Below, one piece after another: positions 17,390 to 27,176 of a stretch of DNA of 64,000 bases. Source of the stretch: RPQJ01 sp963696545 (GTDB lineage Bacteria; Pseudomonadota; Gammaproteobacteria; Steroidobacterales; Steroidobacteraceae); assembly GCA_963696545.1 (NCBI GenBank), contig CAVOKQ010000007.1:434001-498000 (forward strand), read 5' to 3'. The translations under genes and the position numbers were made by a program. Positions within the stretch are counted from its first letter, which is position 1, and every line of letters begins with the position of its first letter. The notes under the pieces were generated by a model that saw only the letters and a program-made list of their open reading frames with translations, was not told the origin of the DNA and searched no databases.

Positions 17390-18840
17390 GCGGCCTTCCA
17401 GGCAAGGTCGAGCTGCTTGGCCGCACGCACGTCGTCGAGCCGGCGCACCGGCAGCGTGTACGGGGCGCCCTTCAGCTTCGCCGGGTCCGTCCGCGCTTCC
17501 TCGCGGATCGCGATCATCGCATCGATGAACGCGTCGAGTTCCTGCTTCGACTCGGTCTCGGTCGGCTCGATCAGCAGGCACTCCGGCACGAGCAGCGGGA
17601 AATAGGTCGTCGGCGCATGGAAGCCGTAGTCGAGCAGCCGCTTCGCGAAGTCCATCGCCGTCGTGCCGTAGTCGCGCGCCTCGTGGCGCAAAGTGATGAT
17701 GAACTCGTGGCCGGCGCGTCGGTCCGGGTACGCGAGCTCGAAGCCCGCGTCACGCAGCCGCACCATCAGGTAGTTGGCGTTCAGCGTCGCGAACTCGGAC
17801 ACGCGGTGCATGCCCTCGCGCCCGAGCATGCGCATGTAGATGTAGGCCCGCAGCAGCACACCGGTGTTGCCCATGTACGCCGACAGCCGGCCGATGCTCT
17901 GCGGCAGGTCGCGCTCGCCGAGCCAGCGATAGCGCTCGCCGTCGCGACCGACCAGCGGGATCGGCATGAACGGCAGCAGCCGCTCGCTGACTCCTACGGC
18001 ACCCGAGCCCGGGCCGCCGCCGCCGTGCGGCGTCGAGAATGTCTTGTGCAGGTTCATGTGGATCACGTCGAAGCCCATGTCGCCGGGCCGCACCTTGCCG
18101 AGGATCGCGTTCAGGTTCGCCCCGTCGTAATAGAGCAACCCGCCCGCATCGTGGACGATGCCCGCGACTTCACGGATGCGCCGCTCGAAGACGCCGAGCG
18201 TCGACGGGTTCGTGAGCATGATGCCCGCGGTCTGCGGCCCCACCACCGCGCGCAGTGCGTCCACGTCGATGTCGCCGTTCGCGAGCGACGGAATTTCCTT
18301 CACGACACAGCCACACATCGTTGCGGTCGCCGGGTTCGTGCCGTGCGCCGCATCGGGCACGATGATCTCGTTGCGGCCGAGGTCGTTGCGTGCCTTGTGG
18401 TACGCGCGGATCATCGCGACGCCGGCGAACTCGCCCTGCGCGCCGGCCATCGGCGTCAGCGACACGCCACGCATGCCGGTGACTTCCTTCAGCATCTCCT
18501 GCAGCTCGTAGAGGCACTGCAGGATTCCCTGCCCCGTCGAGTCCGGCGCCAGCGGATGCCGGCCGAGGAATTCCGGCAGCATCGCGTACTGGTTACAGGC
18601 GCGCGGGTTGTACTTCATCGTGCACGAGCCGAGCGGGTAGAAGTGCGTGTCGATGGAGAAATTGAGCTGCGACAGCCGCGTGAAATGCCGCACGGCCTGC
18701 AACTCCGACACCTCCGGCAGGCTCGGCGGCGTGCGGCGGCGCAGGGCTTCCGGCACCGCCGTGACGGCGCGCTCGAGGGGATACTGGGCCTCGGCGCTGC
18801 GGCCCGGGCTGGATTGCTCGAAAATCAGCTGTTCGCGCAT
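17386..18840 (-). CDS. gcvPB: Glycine dehydrogenase (decarboxylating) subunit 2
   Basis: This is the C-terminal half of the split P-protein (484 residues), which works with GcvPA to decarboxylate glycine on PLP and pass the aminomethyl group to lipoyl-GcvH. Key blocks are PLGSCTMKYNPR, the PLP-lysine motif MNLHKTFSTPHGGGGPGSGA, GANLNAILG, and the region FHAPTTYFPLLVPECLLIEP. The length is normal for the two-gene type. It lies 16 bases after gcvPA and overlaps the PfkB gene start. Confidence 0.96.
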   Translation of the reverse strand: MREQLIFEQSSPGRSAEAQYPLERAVTAVPEALRRRTPPSLPEVSELQAVRHFTRLSQLNFSIDTHFYPLGSCTMKYNPRACNQYAMLPEFLGRHPLAPDSTGQGILQCLYELQEMLKEVTGMRGVSLTPMAGAQGEFAGVAMIRAYHKARNDLGRNEIIVPDAAHGTNPATATMCGCVVKEIPSLANGDIDVDALRAVVGPQTAGIMLTNPSTLGVFERRIREVAGIVHDAGGLLYYDGANLNAILGKVRPGDMGFDVIHMNLHKTFSTPHGGGGPGSGAVGVSERLLPFMPIPLVGRDGERYRWLGERDLPQSIGRLSAYMGNTGVLLRAYIYMRMLGREGMHRVSEFATLNANYLMVRLRDAGFELAYPDRRAGHEFIITLRHEARDYGTTAMDFAKRLLDYGFHAPTTYFPLLVPECLLIEPTETESKQELDAFIDAMIAIREEARTDPAKLKGAPYTLPVRRLDDVRAAKQLDLAWKAA

Positions 18841-18856
18841 GGGTCTCTCCCGCCGC

Positions 18857-20230
18857 TCAGGCCGCGGCCGCGTTCTTCATCACGTCGGCGAGCGCACGTG
18901 CGTACGCCTCGACGTCTTCGGTGATGCGCGTCTCTGTCGCGCACACGAGCAGCCCGTTGCCGAGCGACGGGTAGTCCGCGGAAACGTCGCAACCGCCCAC
19001 GATGCCGCGCGACGCGAGCGCATCGAGCACGCCCTGCACGGGCCGGTCGAGCAGCAGCAGCGCCTCGTGGAAACGTGGCCGGTCGAACGCGAGTCGCACG
19101 CCCGGCACGCGCGTGAGCGCGTCGACGAGCTGGGCGCTGCGCTCCATGCAGGCCGCGGCGACCTGCGCGAGGCCGCGCGGCCCGAGCAGCGACATGTAGA
19201 TCGTGGCCGCCGTGACCAGCAGTCCCTGGTTGGTGCAGATGTTCGACGTCGCCTTGCTGCGCCGGATGTGCTGCTCGCGGGCCTGCAGGGTCAGCGTGAA
19301 GCCCGGCTTGCCGTCGAGGTCGACCGTGCGGCCGACGATGCGGCCCGGCATCTGGCGCACGTGCTCCATCCGCGTCGTCATGAACCCGAAGTACGGCCCG
19401 CCCGACGACAGCGGCACGCCGAGCGGCTGGCCCTCGCCGCAGACGATGTCGACGCCCTTCTGGCCCCACTCGCCCGGCGGCTTCAGCAACGCGAGCGAAG
19501 TCGGGTTCACCACGGCGATCACGAGCATGCCCATCTCGTGCGCGCGGTCGGTGAGCTCGTCCACGTCCTCGAGCGTGCCGAAGAAGTTCGGTTGCTGGAT
19601 CACCAGCGCCGTGATGTCCTGGCCGCGGTATTTCTCGAGGCTCGCGAGCAAGGTCTGCCCGCCGCGCGCGTCGTACGGCAGCAGCTCGAACGCCAGGTTC
19701 TGGTTGCCCGCGACGGCCTGCACCGTGTCGCGATAGCGCGGGTTCAGCGCAACCGGCAGCAGGATGCGCGACGACTTCGACTTGCGGTGCGCGCGCACGG
19801 CCATCAGGCAGGCCTCGGCGAGCGCGGTCGCACCGTCGTACAGCGACGCGTTCGACACCTGCATGCCGGTCAGGCTCGTCATCATCGACTGGTACTCGTA
19901 CAGCAGCTGCAGCGTGCCCTGGCTTGCTTCGGCCTGGTACGGCGTGTACGCGCTGTAGAACTCGCCGCGCGTCACGATCGCCCACACTGCCGCCGGCACG
20001 TGGTGCTCGTAGGCTCCGGCGCCGATGAAATTCAGCCGCCTTCCGTCCCGCGCGGCCCGCTCCGACATGATGCGGCCGATCTGCATCTCGGATGCGGCCG
20101 GAGGAATGCCGTCGAGTGCGCGCGAGCGGAGCTCGGCCGGGATTTCGTCGAACAGCGCGTCGGTACCGGGCGCGCCGATCGCGGCCAGCATGCCGCGGAT
20201 GTCGTCGTCCGTGTGCGGGATGAAGGGCAT
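18857..20230 (-). CDS. gcvPA: Glycine dehydrogenase (decarboxylating) subunit 1
   Basis: This is the N-terminal half of the split P-protein (457 residues). It starts MPFIPHTDDDIRGMLAAIG, which is typical of GcvPA, and has FIGAGAYEHHVPAAV, TPYQAEASQGTLQLLYEYQS, MTSLTGMQVSNASLYDG and TSNICTNQGLL. It forms the heteromer with GcvPB in the cytoplasmic glycine cleavage system. It is 15 bases downstream of gcvH. Confidence 0.96.
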   Translation of the reverse strand: MPFIPHTDDDIRGMLAAIGAPGTDALFDEIPAELRSRALDGIPPAASEMQIGRIMSERAARDGRRLNFIGAGAYEHHVPAAVWAIVTRGEFYSAYTPYQAEASQGTLQLLYEYQSMMTSLTGMQVSNASLYDGATALAEACLMAVRAHRKSKSSRILLPVALNPRYRDTVQAVAGNQNLAFELLPYDARGGQTLLASLEKYRGQDITALVIQQPNFFGTLEDVDELTDRAHEMGMLVIAVVNPTSLALLKPPGEWGQKGVDIVCGEGQPLGVPLSSGGPYFGFMTTRMEHVRQMPGRIVGRTVDLDGKPGFTLTLQAREQHIRRSKATSNICTNQGLLVTAATIYMSLLGPRGLAQVAAACMERSAQLVDALTRVPGVRLAFDRPRFHEALLLLDRPVQGVLDALASRGIVGGCDVSADYPSLGNGLLVCATETRITEDVEAYARALADVMKNAAAA

Positions 20231-20245
20231 GGTGTCACCCGTGAA

Positions 20246-20641
20246 TCAATGTGTTTCCGCTGCGAGTGCCGCCTCGTAGGCTTTCGCGTCGAGCATCGCG
20301 GCGAACTGCGCCTTGTCGTCCGGGCGAATCCGCATCAGCCAGCCCGCACCGTACGGGTCCTGGTTGATCAGCTCGGGCTGCCCGCCGAGGTCGGCGTTGC
20401 TGGCCACGACCTCGCCGCTCACGGGGCTATATACGTCGGAAGCGGCCTTGACGGATTCGACGACCGCGCAGGCCTCGCCAGCGGCCACGCGCCGCCCCGC
20501 ATCCGGGACTTCGGCGAACACGAGGTCGCCGAGCGCCTGCTGCGCGTGGTCGGAGATGCCGACGGTGATCGTGCCGTCCGACTCGAGTCGGGCCCACTCA
20601 TGCGACTTCAGGTAACGCAGTTCGACTGGAACGTTGCTCAT
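20246..20641 (-). CDS. gcvH: Glycine cleavage system H protein
   Basis: The lipoyl carrier of the glycine cleavage system has 131 residues. It begins VPVELRYLKSHEWARLE and has the lipoylation motif ESVKAASDVYSPVSGEV with the modified Lys in ESVKA. It ends in the expected helical MLDAKAYEAALAAETH. It lies 22 bases after gcvT and 15 before gcvPA, so all four gcv genes are in one unit. Confidence 0.97.
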   Translation of the reverse strand: MSNVPVELRYLKSHEWARLESDGTITVGISDHAQQALGDLVFAEVPDAGRRVAAGEACAVVESVKAASDVYSPVSGEVVASNADLGGQPELINQDPYGAGWLMRIRPDDKAQFAAMLDAKAYEAALAAETH

Positions 20642-20663
20642 GGCATCCTCCGGGGAAAATGGT

Positions 20664-21755
<1,092 letters not shown>

Positions 21756-21780
21756 GTCGTCATTCCAGGAAGCCCGAAAC

Positions 21781-21813
21781 AAAAAAAGGCGGCAGGCCCC
21801 TCGGCCTGCCGCC
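21781..21813 (-). terminator. Intrinsic terminator of the glycine riboswitch expression platform
   Basis: On the minus strand an 11-bp perfect stem GGCGGCAGGCC/GGCCTGCCGCC with a 4-base loop is followed by seven T. It lies between aptamer 2 and the gcvT start. The read-through form should be the glycine-bound state, because known gcvT riboswitches with terminators are ON switches. Confidence 0.9.
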
Positions 21814-21990
21814 CCTCTGTCCTGTGACCTGAGAGATCGGGAGCCGTTGGTCCGGCGCCGCACCCCTTCGGTGGGCCCCTCGCGGGGCCGCTCTCCAGAG
21901 CCCATCAGGCACCGCCGTTCCTTTGCCTGAGCGTTTCCGGGCGGGTTGCGCCTTCGGCGGGGAAACTGCTTTCCCTCTCTCCGGACGGGC
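21813..21990 (-). promoter_or_regulatory. Tandem glycine riboswitch upstream of gcvT
   Basis: Two glycine aptamers lie head to tail on the minus strand. Aptamer 1 (about 21990-21913) has GGAGAGAGG, the core CCGAAGGCGCAA and CGCTCAGGCAAAGGAACGG. Aptamer 2 (about 21912-21815) has CTGGAGAGCG, CACCGAAGGGGTGCGGC and ATCTCTCAGGTCACAGGACAGAGG. These are the conserved elements of the gcvT riboswitch class. The terminator follows aptamer 2 at once. The remaining sequence up to the divergent DUF885 start at 22124 should carry both promoters, but I see no convincing -35/-10 pair. Confidence 0.94.
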
Positions 21991-22123
21991 CTTGCGATGG
22001 GTGGACCGATGTTACCCGAGCGCCCCGGCTTCGGCCAGCGCGCCCGGGCCACGTCCCGGCTTGTCAATTGGCGCCGGGAGCCGGAACATCCCGGACCCTG
22101 TACCTCTCCGGGACGTCCGCCCG

Positions 22124-23908
22124 ATGCGCGTTGCATTCCAGACCCTGATCCTGCTGCTCGCGATGACCGGCGCCCAGGCGGCAACCCCCTCGCCTGCCCC
22201 GGCCAGCGCCGGGACGAAGCTGCACGCGCTGTTCGATTCCGAATGGGAGCGCCAGCTGCGCGAGAATCCGACCCGGGCGACCTACCTGGGCGACCATCGG
22301 TACGACGACCGCTGGCCCGACCTCTCGATACCGGCAATCGACAAGAGTCACGCCGGCGACGTCGCGGTGCTCGAGACACTGAAGACCGTCCCGACTTCGG
22401 CGCTCACTGGCGACGACCCGCTGAACAAGGAGCTGTTCCGCCGCATGTACCAGCAGTCGGTGGAGGCCTACGACTGGGGCCTGCAGTACCTGCCGATCAC
22501 GCAGCGCGACGGCGTGCAGACGGCGGCCGAGACGACCGAGCTGATCCAGTTCTCGACGGTGAAGGACTACACCAACTGGCTCGCACGCCTCGACGGACTT
22601 GGCACCTACGTGGACCAGACGATCGGGCTGATGCGCGAAGGCATGCGCCGGGGCCTGGTGCAGCCGAAGGTGATCATGCAGCGGGTGCCGGACCAGATCG
22701 CCAAGCAGATCGTGGCCGATCCGACCACGAGCCCGTTCTATGCGCCGTTCCGGACGATGCCGGCGGCGATTCCCGCGGCCGAGCAGCAGCGGCTGCAGGC
22801 GGCGGCGCGCGACTCGATCACGCGCACGGTCGTGCCGTCGTACCAGCGCCTGCAGAAATTCTTCGTCGGCGAATACCTGCCCACCTGCCGCGACTCGGTC
22901 GGCGTGTGGGACACGCCGGGCGGCGAGGCGTGGTACCAGGACCGCATCGCATGGTTCACGACGACAAACCTGACGGCCGACCAGATCCACGAGCTCGGCC
23001 TGAAGGAAGTCGCGCGGATCCGCGGCGAGATGTTGAAGGTCATCGAGCAGGTCGGATTCAAGGGCAGCTTCCCGGAATTCCTGCAGTACCTGCGCACGGA
23101 CCCGAAGTTCCGCTACACCGACCCGCGGCGGCTCTTCGACGCCTACCTGGTGATGGCAAAGCGGATCGACCCGCTGCTGCCGCAGTATTTCGGCAAGCTG
23201 CCGCGGATGCCGTATGGGGTGCGCCCGATTCCGGCCGAGTCGGCACCGGACACGACGACCGCGTACTACCAGGGTCCCGCGCTCGATGGACGGCGCGCCG
23301 GCTACTACTACGTGAACCTGTACAAGCCGGAGGAGCGGCCCTCGTACGAGATCCCGGTGCTGACGATCCACGAGGCGGTGCCGGGCCATCACCTGCAGAT
23401 CGCGCTCGCGCAGGAACTCGGCTCGCTGCCGATGTTCCGCCGCAATTTCGAGGCGACCGCGTTCATAGAAGGCTGGGCGCTGTACAGCGAGAGCCTCGGC
23501 CAGGAGATGGGCCTGTACGCCGATCCCTACGACAAGTTCGGCCAGCTCACCTACGAGATGTGGCGCGCGGTGCGTCTCGTCGTCGACACGGGCATCCACC
23601 ACAAGCGCTGGACCCGCGAGCAGGCGATCACGTTCTTCAAGGAGAACGCTCCGAAGACCGAGCTCGACATCGTCAACGAGGTGGATCGCTACATCTCGTG
23701 GCCCGGCCAGGCGCTCGCGTACAAAATCGGCGAGCTGAAGATCAAGCAGCTGCGCGGCCAGGCAACGCAGGAACTCGGAGCCGGCTTCGACATCCGGGCG
23801 TTCCACGACGTCGTGCTCGGCAGCGGCGCGATCCCGCTCGACGTGCTCGAGGCGAACGTGCAGCGCTGGATCAAGGAGCGTGGCGCGGCCACGCCGGCGC
23901 ATCCATGA
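22124..23908 (+). CDS. DUF885 family predicted zinc peptidase, exported
   Basis: The protein has 594 residues with a signal peptide (MRVAFQTLILLLAMTGAQA). The start at 22124 is chosen because it gives a full signal sequence. The DUF885 hallmark HEAVPGHH (residues 416-423) contains an HE..H zinc motif, and the third ligand is probably the Glu in FIEGWALYSE about 40 residues later. The region VDTGIHHKRWTREQAI is also typical. The family is a collagenase-like or gluzincin-like group of periplasmic peptidases with poorly known substrates. It overlaps ispG by 4 bases. Confidence 0.88.
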   Translation: MRVAFQTLILLLAMTGAQAATPSPAPASAGTKLHALFDSEWERQLRENPTRATYLGDHRYDDRWPDLSIPAIDKSHAGDVAVLETLKTVPTSALTGDDPLNKELFRRMYQQSVEAYDWGLQYLPITQRDGVQTAAETTELIQFSTVKDYTNWLARLDGLGTYVDQTIGLMREGMRRGLVQPKVIMQRVPDQIAKQIVADPTTSPFYAPFRTMPAAIPAAEQQRLQAAARDSITRTVVPSYQRLQKFFVGEYLPTCRDSVGVWDTPGGEAWYQDRIAWFTTTNLTADQIHELGLKEVARIRGEMLKVIEQVGFKGSFPEFLQYLRTDPKFRYTDPRRLFDAYLVMAKRIDPLLPQYFGKLPRMPYGVRPIPAESAPDTTTAYYQGPALDGRRAGYYYVNLYKPEERPSYEIPVLTIHEAVPGHHLQIALAQELGSLPMFRRNFEATAFIEGWALYSESLGQEMGLYADPYDKFGQLTYEMWRAVRLVVDTGIHHKRWTREQAITFFKENAPKTELDIVNEVDRYISWPGQALAYKIGELKIKQLRGQATQELGAGFDIRAFHDVVLGSGAIPLDVLEANVQRWIKERGAATPAHP

Positions 23909-25134
23909 CCAGCCTGCCGCGCCGCCGCAGCGTCCCGGTCCGCGTCGGCCGCATCACGATCGGCGGCGACCAGCCGGTCGTCGTGCAGTCGATGACCAAC
24001 ACCGATACAGCCGACGTCGAGGCAACGGCGCTGCAGGTCCGCGCGCTCGCCGTGGCCGGCTCCGAACTGGTGCGGATCACGGTCAACACCGAGGAAGCCG
24101 CGGCCGCGGTGCCCGCGATCGCCGCGCGGGTGCGCGAACTCGGTGCCGAGGTACCGCTGGTCGGCGACTTCCACTTCAACGGCCACAAGCTGCTGCGCGA
24201 GCACCCGGCCTGCGCGGAAACGCTGGCCAAGTACCGCATCAACCCCGGCAACGTCGGTCGCGGCAGCAAGCGCGATCCGCAGTTCGCGGAGATGATCGAG
24301 ATCGCGTGCCGTTACCGCAAGCCGGTACGCATCGGCGTCAACTGGGGCAGCCTCGACCAGGACCTGCTCACGCGGATGATGGACGAGAACTCGGCGAGTA
24401 CCGCACCACTCGACGCGAACGACGTGGTGCGCGAGGCACTCGTGGTCTCGGCGCTCGACAGCGCCGCCCGCGCCGAGGAACTCGGGCTGCCGCACGACCA
24501 CATCGTGATTTCGTGCAAGGTGAGCGGCGTGCAGGACCTGATCGCCGTGTATCGTGTGCTCGCCGCGCGCTGCGACTACCCGCTGCACCTCGGGCTCACC
24601 GAGGCCGGCATGGGCTCGAAGGGCATCGTCGCCTCGACCGCGGCGATGGCGGTGCTGCTGCAGGAAGGCATCGGCGACACGATTCGCGTGTCGCTGACGC
24701 CGGACCCGGGTGGCGATCGCACGCGCGAGGTCGTCGTGGCGCAGGAGATCCTGCAGACGATGGGCCTGCGCTCGTTCACGCCGATGGTCATCGCCTGCCC
24801 GGGCTGCGGACGCACCACCTCGACGTATTTCCAGGAACTCGCGCAGAAGATCCAGTCGCACCTGCGTGAACGGATGCCGGACTGGCGACGCCGTTATCCG
24901 GGCGTCGAAGAGATGACGGTCGCGGTGATGGGTTGCGTGGTGAACGGGCCGGGCGAGAGCAAGCACGCGAACCTCGGCATCAGCCTGCCGGGCACGGGCG
25001 AGCGGCCGGTCGCGCCGGTCTACATCGATGGTGAGAAGGGCCCGACGCTGAAGGGCGAACGGATCGCGGAAGAGTTCCAGCAGCTCGTCGAGCAGTACGT
25101 CGAGAAAACGTATTCCAGGAGGATCACGCCATGA
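23905..25134 (+). CDS. ispG: 4-hydroxy-3-methylbut-2-en-1-yl diphosphate synthase
   Basis: IspG is the [4Fe-4S] enzyme of the MEP isoprenoid pathway. The protein (409 residues) has QSMTNTDTADVEATALQ, DFHFNGHKLL, the central YRINPGNVGRGSK and GVNWGSLDQDLL. The cluster cysteines are in ACPGCGRT and MGCVVNGPGE. The ATG overlaps the DUF885 stop (ATGA) and the stop overlaps the phhB ATG, so the three genes appear coupled. Confidence 0.97.
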   Translation: MTSLPRRRSVPVRVGRITIGGDQPVVVQSMTNTDTADVEATALQVRALAVAGSELVRITVNTEEAAAAVPAIAARVRELGAEVPLVGDFHFNGHKLLREHPACAETLAKYRINPGNVGRGSKRDPQFAEMIEIACRYRKPVRIGVNWGSLDQDLLTRMMDENSASTAPLDANDVVREALVVSALDSAARAEELGLPHDHIVISCKVSGVQDLIAVYRVLAARCDYPLHLGLTEAGMGSKGIVASTAAMAVLLQEGIGDTIRVSLTPDPGGDRTREVVVAQEILQTMGLRSFTPMVIACPGCGRTTSTYFQELAQKIQSHLRERMPDWRRRYPGVEEMTVAVMGCVVNGPGESKHANLGISLPGTGERPVAPVYIDGEKGPTLKGERIAEEFQQLVEQYVEKTYSRRITP

Positions 25135-25466
25135 GCATGTTGCGCGATCGAAAGTGTGTCGCGTGCGCGCCGGGGACGCCGGCGCTCGCTGCCGATCGGA
25201 TTGCGGCGCTGCATACCCAGCTCGCGCCGGGCTGGCGTATTGCCGACGACGGCAAGTCGCTGCGGCGCGCATACGGCTTTGCCGATTTCTACGAGACGAT
25301 GGCATTCGTCAACGCCGTCGCCTGGATCGCGAACGTAGAGGATCACCACCCGGACCTGGAGGTGGGCTATAACTACTGCCGGGTGACGTTGGCGACGCAC
25401 TCGATCGGGGGACTGTCGGAGAACGACTTCATCTGCGCCGCGAAGCTGGACGCGCTCGGGCCCTAG
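25131..25466 (+). CDS. phhB: Pterin-4a-carbinolamine dehydratase
   Basis: The protein has 111 residues of the PCD/DCoH family, which dehydrates 4a-hydroxytetrahydropterin after aromatic amino acid hydroxylation. The family motif is EDHHPDLEVGYNYCRVTLATHSIGGLSENDF, with the conserved His-His pair. No phenylalanine hydroxylase gene is seen in the window. The start overlaps the ispG stop. Confidence 0.93.
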   Translation: MSMLRDRKCVACAPGTPALAADRIAALHTQLAPGWRIADDGKSLRRAYGFADFYETMAFVNAVAWIANVEDHHPDLEVGYNYCRVTLATHSIGGLSENDFICAAKLDALGP

Positions 25467-25523
25467 GGAGATCCGACGCAGTCCGCCGGCCAATATTCAG
25501 ATAAGACGAGGGGGAGCCGCGCA

Positions 25524-26367
25524 ATGGACGAAATCAACAGCGACGACGCGTCGAGCCTGCCGTTCGTCGCGTCCTGCCGGATGCTCGAACCACTGGCGCC
25601 GCTCGGCTGGGTCCGCCACGGCTGGCAGGACATGTGGGCCGCTCCGCGCCAGAGCCTCGCCTACGGAGCGCTGGTGATCCTGCTGAGCCTGACGCTCGCG
25701 ATGGTCACCATCGAGTTCGGCGGCTACTGGGAGCTGCTTGCGCTGGTGTCGGGCTTCATCCTGATCGCACCGATCCTTGCCGTCGGCACCTACGTCATCA
25801 GCAGCCACCTCGAGCGCGGCGAGACGCCTTCGTTACGCCGCTGCATCCGTGAGGAACAGCGCGCGCTCGGCAACCTGATGGTGTTCGCGCTGATGCTGAT
25901 GGTCGTGTTCCTGGTCTGGGCCCGCGCCGGCTCCGCGGTGCACGTGTTCTTCCCGATCGGTGAGGCGCCCGACTGGGGCGACTACCTGACCTTCTTCGGC
26001 ATCGGCAGCGCAATCGGCTCGATCTTCGCCGCGATCGTGTTCTCGGCGGCCGCGTTCTCGCTGCCGATGCTGGTGGATCGCAAGGTCGACACCGTGACCG
26101 CCGTGGTGACCAGCATCAACGCGGTGCTGCGCAACAAGCCCGCGATGGTCGTTTGGGCGGCGTGCATCGTCGCTGGCCGTGGCGCCAGGTTTCGCGCTGC
26201 TGTTTCTCGGTCGCGACCACTTCAGCCACCTCGCCTGGCTGATGATTTGGCTCGGTTTCACGTTGCCGCTGATCGGGCATGCCACGTGGCACGGATATCG
26301 CGCCACGATCGACGCCAGCCAGTGGCCGCCGAACGAAGAGGTGACGTCCGTTTCCGAGGGCCCCTAG
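25524..26367 (+). CDS. DUF2189 family integral membrane protein, one frameshift
   Basis: The protein of about 280 residues has several transmembrane segments and the DUF2189 layout: WVRHGWQDMWAAPRQSLAYG near the start, then GFILIAPILAVGTYVISSHLERG, VFFPIGEAPDWGDYLTFF, and FSLPMLVDRKVDTVTAVVTS. The frame breaks at about 26170 (ACIVA), and the last part, APGFALLFLGRDHFSHLAWL to the stop, is in the next frame. One inserted base there restores the typical end GHATWHGYRATID. A GGGGGAG ribosome binding site precedes the ATG. Its function is unknown. It overlaps the convergent CPBP gene by 4 bases. Confidence 0.8.
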
Positions 26368-27086
26368 GTCGCCAGCGTCGAAGGGCCGGCGTGTGCTGGC
26401 TCACGTCTGTCTCTTGCGGCGCGCCATGCGAGAAGGGCGCTTGCTGCTGCGAAGAACAGGCCGCAGATGACACTCCCTTCCGGCCCCTGGGTGCCTCCGG
26501 TCAACGGCACCGGTCCCGCCGGAACCAGCCGGGCGATCAGCGCGTGCAGACCGGCGTCGAATCCTGTGACCGGCAGTTCGAATCCCGTCGCCAGCAGCCA
26601 GCCGCGGAACAGGATTTCCTCCGCGCTCGCCTGCAGCACGAAGCACCCCATCAGCACTGCGATGCTCAGTGTGGAATGCAGCGAACCGAACGCTCTGCCG
26701 TAGCCGTCGACGTTGTAGCCACCAGCGGCCCAGATTGCAGCAACGACCGCGAACGACGTTGCGAGGCCGACGAGGTGGCCACGATAGAACCTAGCCGCCC
26801 AGCCGCCACCCACCAGGCCAATCGTCGCCAGCGGGCGTCGCTCGACGAAGCGAACCCAGGCCAGCACGACGACGCCGATCAACGCAAAAGGGAACACGAG
26901 GAAGGCAACCAGCCCCTTGAGACCGATCGGATCGCCGTTCGCGTCCAGTAACTGGAGGTGCTCCAGCACGGCCGATACGCCGAGCAATGGCGCAGCCACG
27001 AATGCGACGGTCAGGACCGGAGCGAGGAGTCCCCAAGGCAGCCAGCCGGCGGCAGGATCCGTCGAGTAGATCGCGCGCGATTTCAA
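26364..27086 (-). CDS. CPBP-family intramembrane protease-like protein missing its catalytic core
   Basis: The 240-residue membrane protein has the first CPBP (Abi) motif EEILFRGWLLA. The text then jumps directly to FELPVTGFDAGLHAL and PLTGGTQGPEGS, which match the region normally found after the third motif in longer family members (HxxxN, then a FG-PVSG..GGxxGPEGG tail). The second motif (FxxxH) and third motif (HxxxN) are both absent, which implies an in-frame loss of roughly 60-70 codons. Without those His/Asn residues proteolysis is unlikely. It could be an inactive relic, a non-catalytic membrane protein, or an assembly collapse. Confidence 0.72.
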   Translation of the reverse strand: MKSRAIYSTDPAAGWLPWGLLAPVLTVAFVAAPLLGVSAVLEHLQLLDANGDPIGLKGLVAFLVFPFALIGVVVLAWVRFVERRPLATIGLVGGGWAARFYRGHLVGLATSFAVVAAIWAAGGYNVDGYGRAFGSLHSTLSIAVLMGCFVLQASAEEILFRGWLLATGFELPVTGFDAGLHALIARLVPAGPVPLTGGTQGPEGSVICGLFFAAASALLAWRAARDRREPAHAGPSTLAT

Positions 27087-27176
27087 GGCGCATTGCTCCT
27101 GGGGCCGACTACGCCGGATGGTCGCACGCGCGGTGGGACTGCGCGAATTGGACTCTCCCGCACAGCGAATTACCGG

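Noticed and set aside
22064..23902. Long antisense open frame (612 codons) opposite the DUF885 gene
   Set aside because: It has an Arg/His/Leu/Asp-rich composition typical of GC-rich shadow frames and no recognisable domain; the opposite strand holds a clear DUF885 protein.
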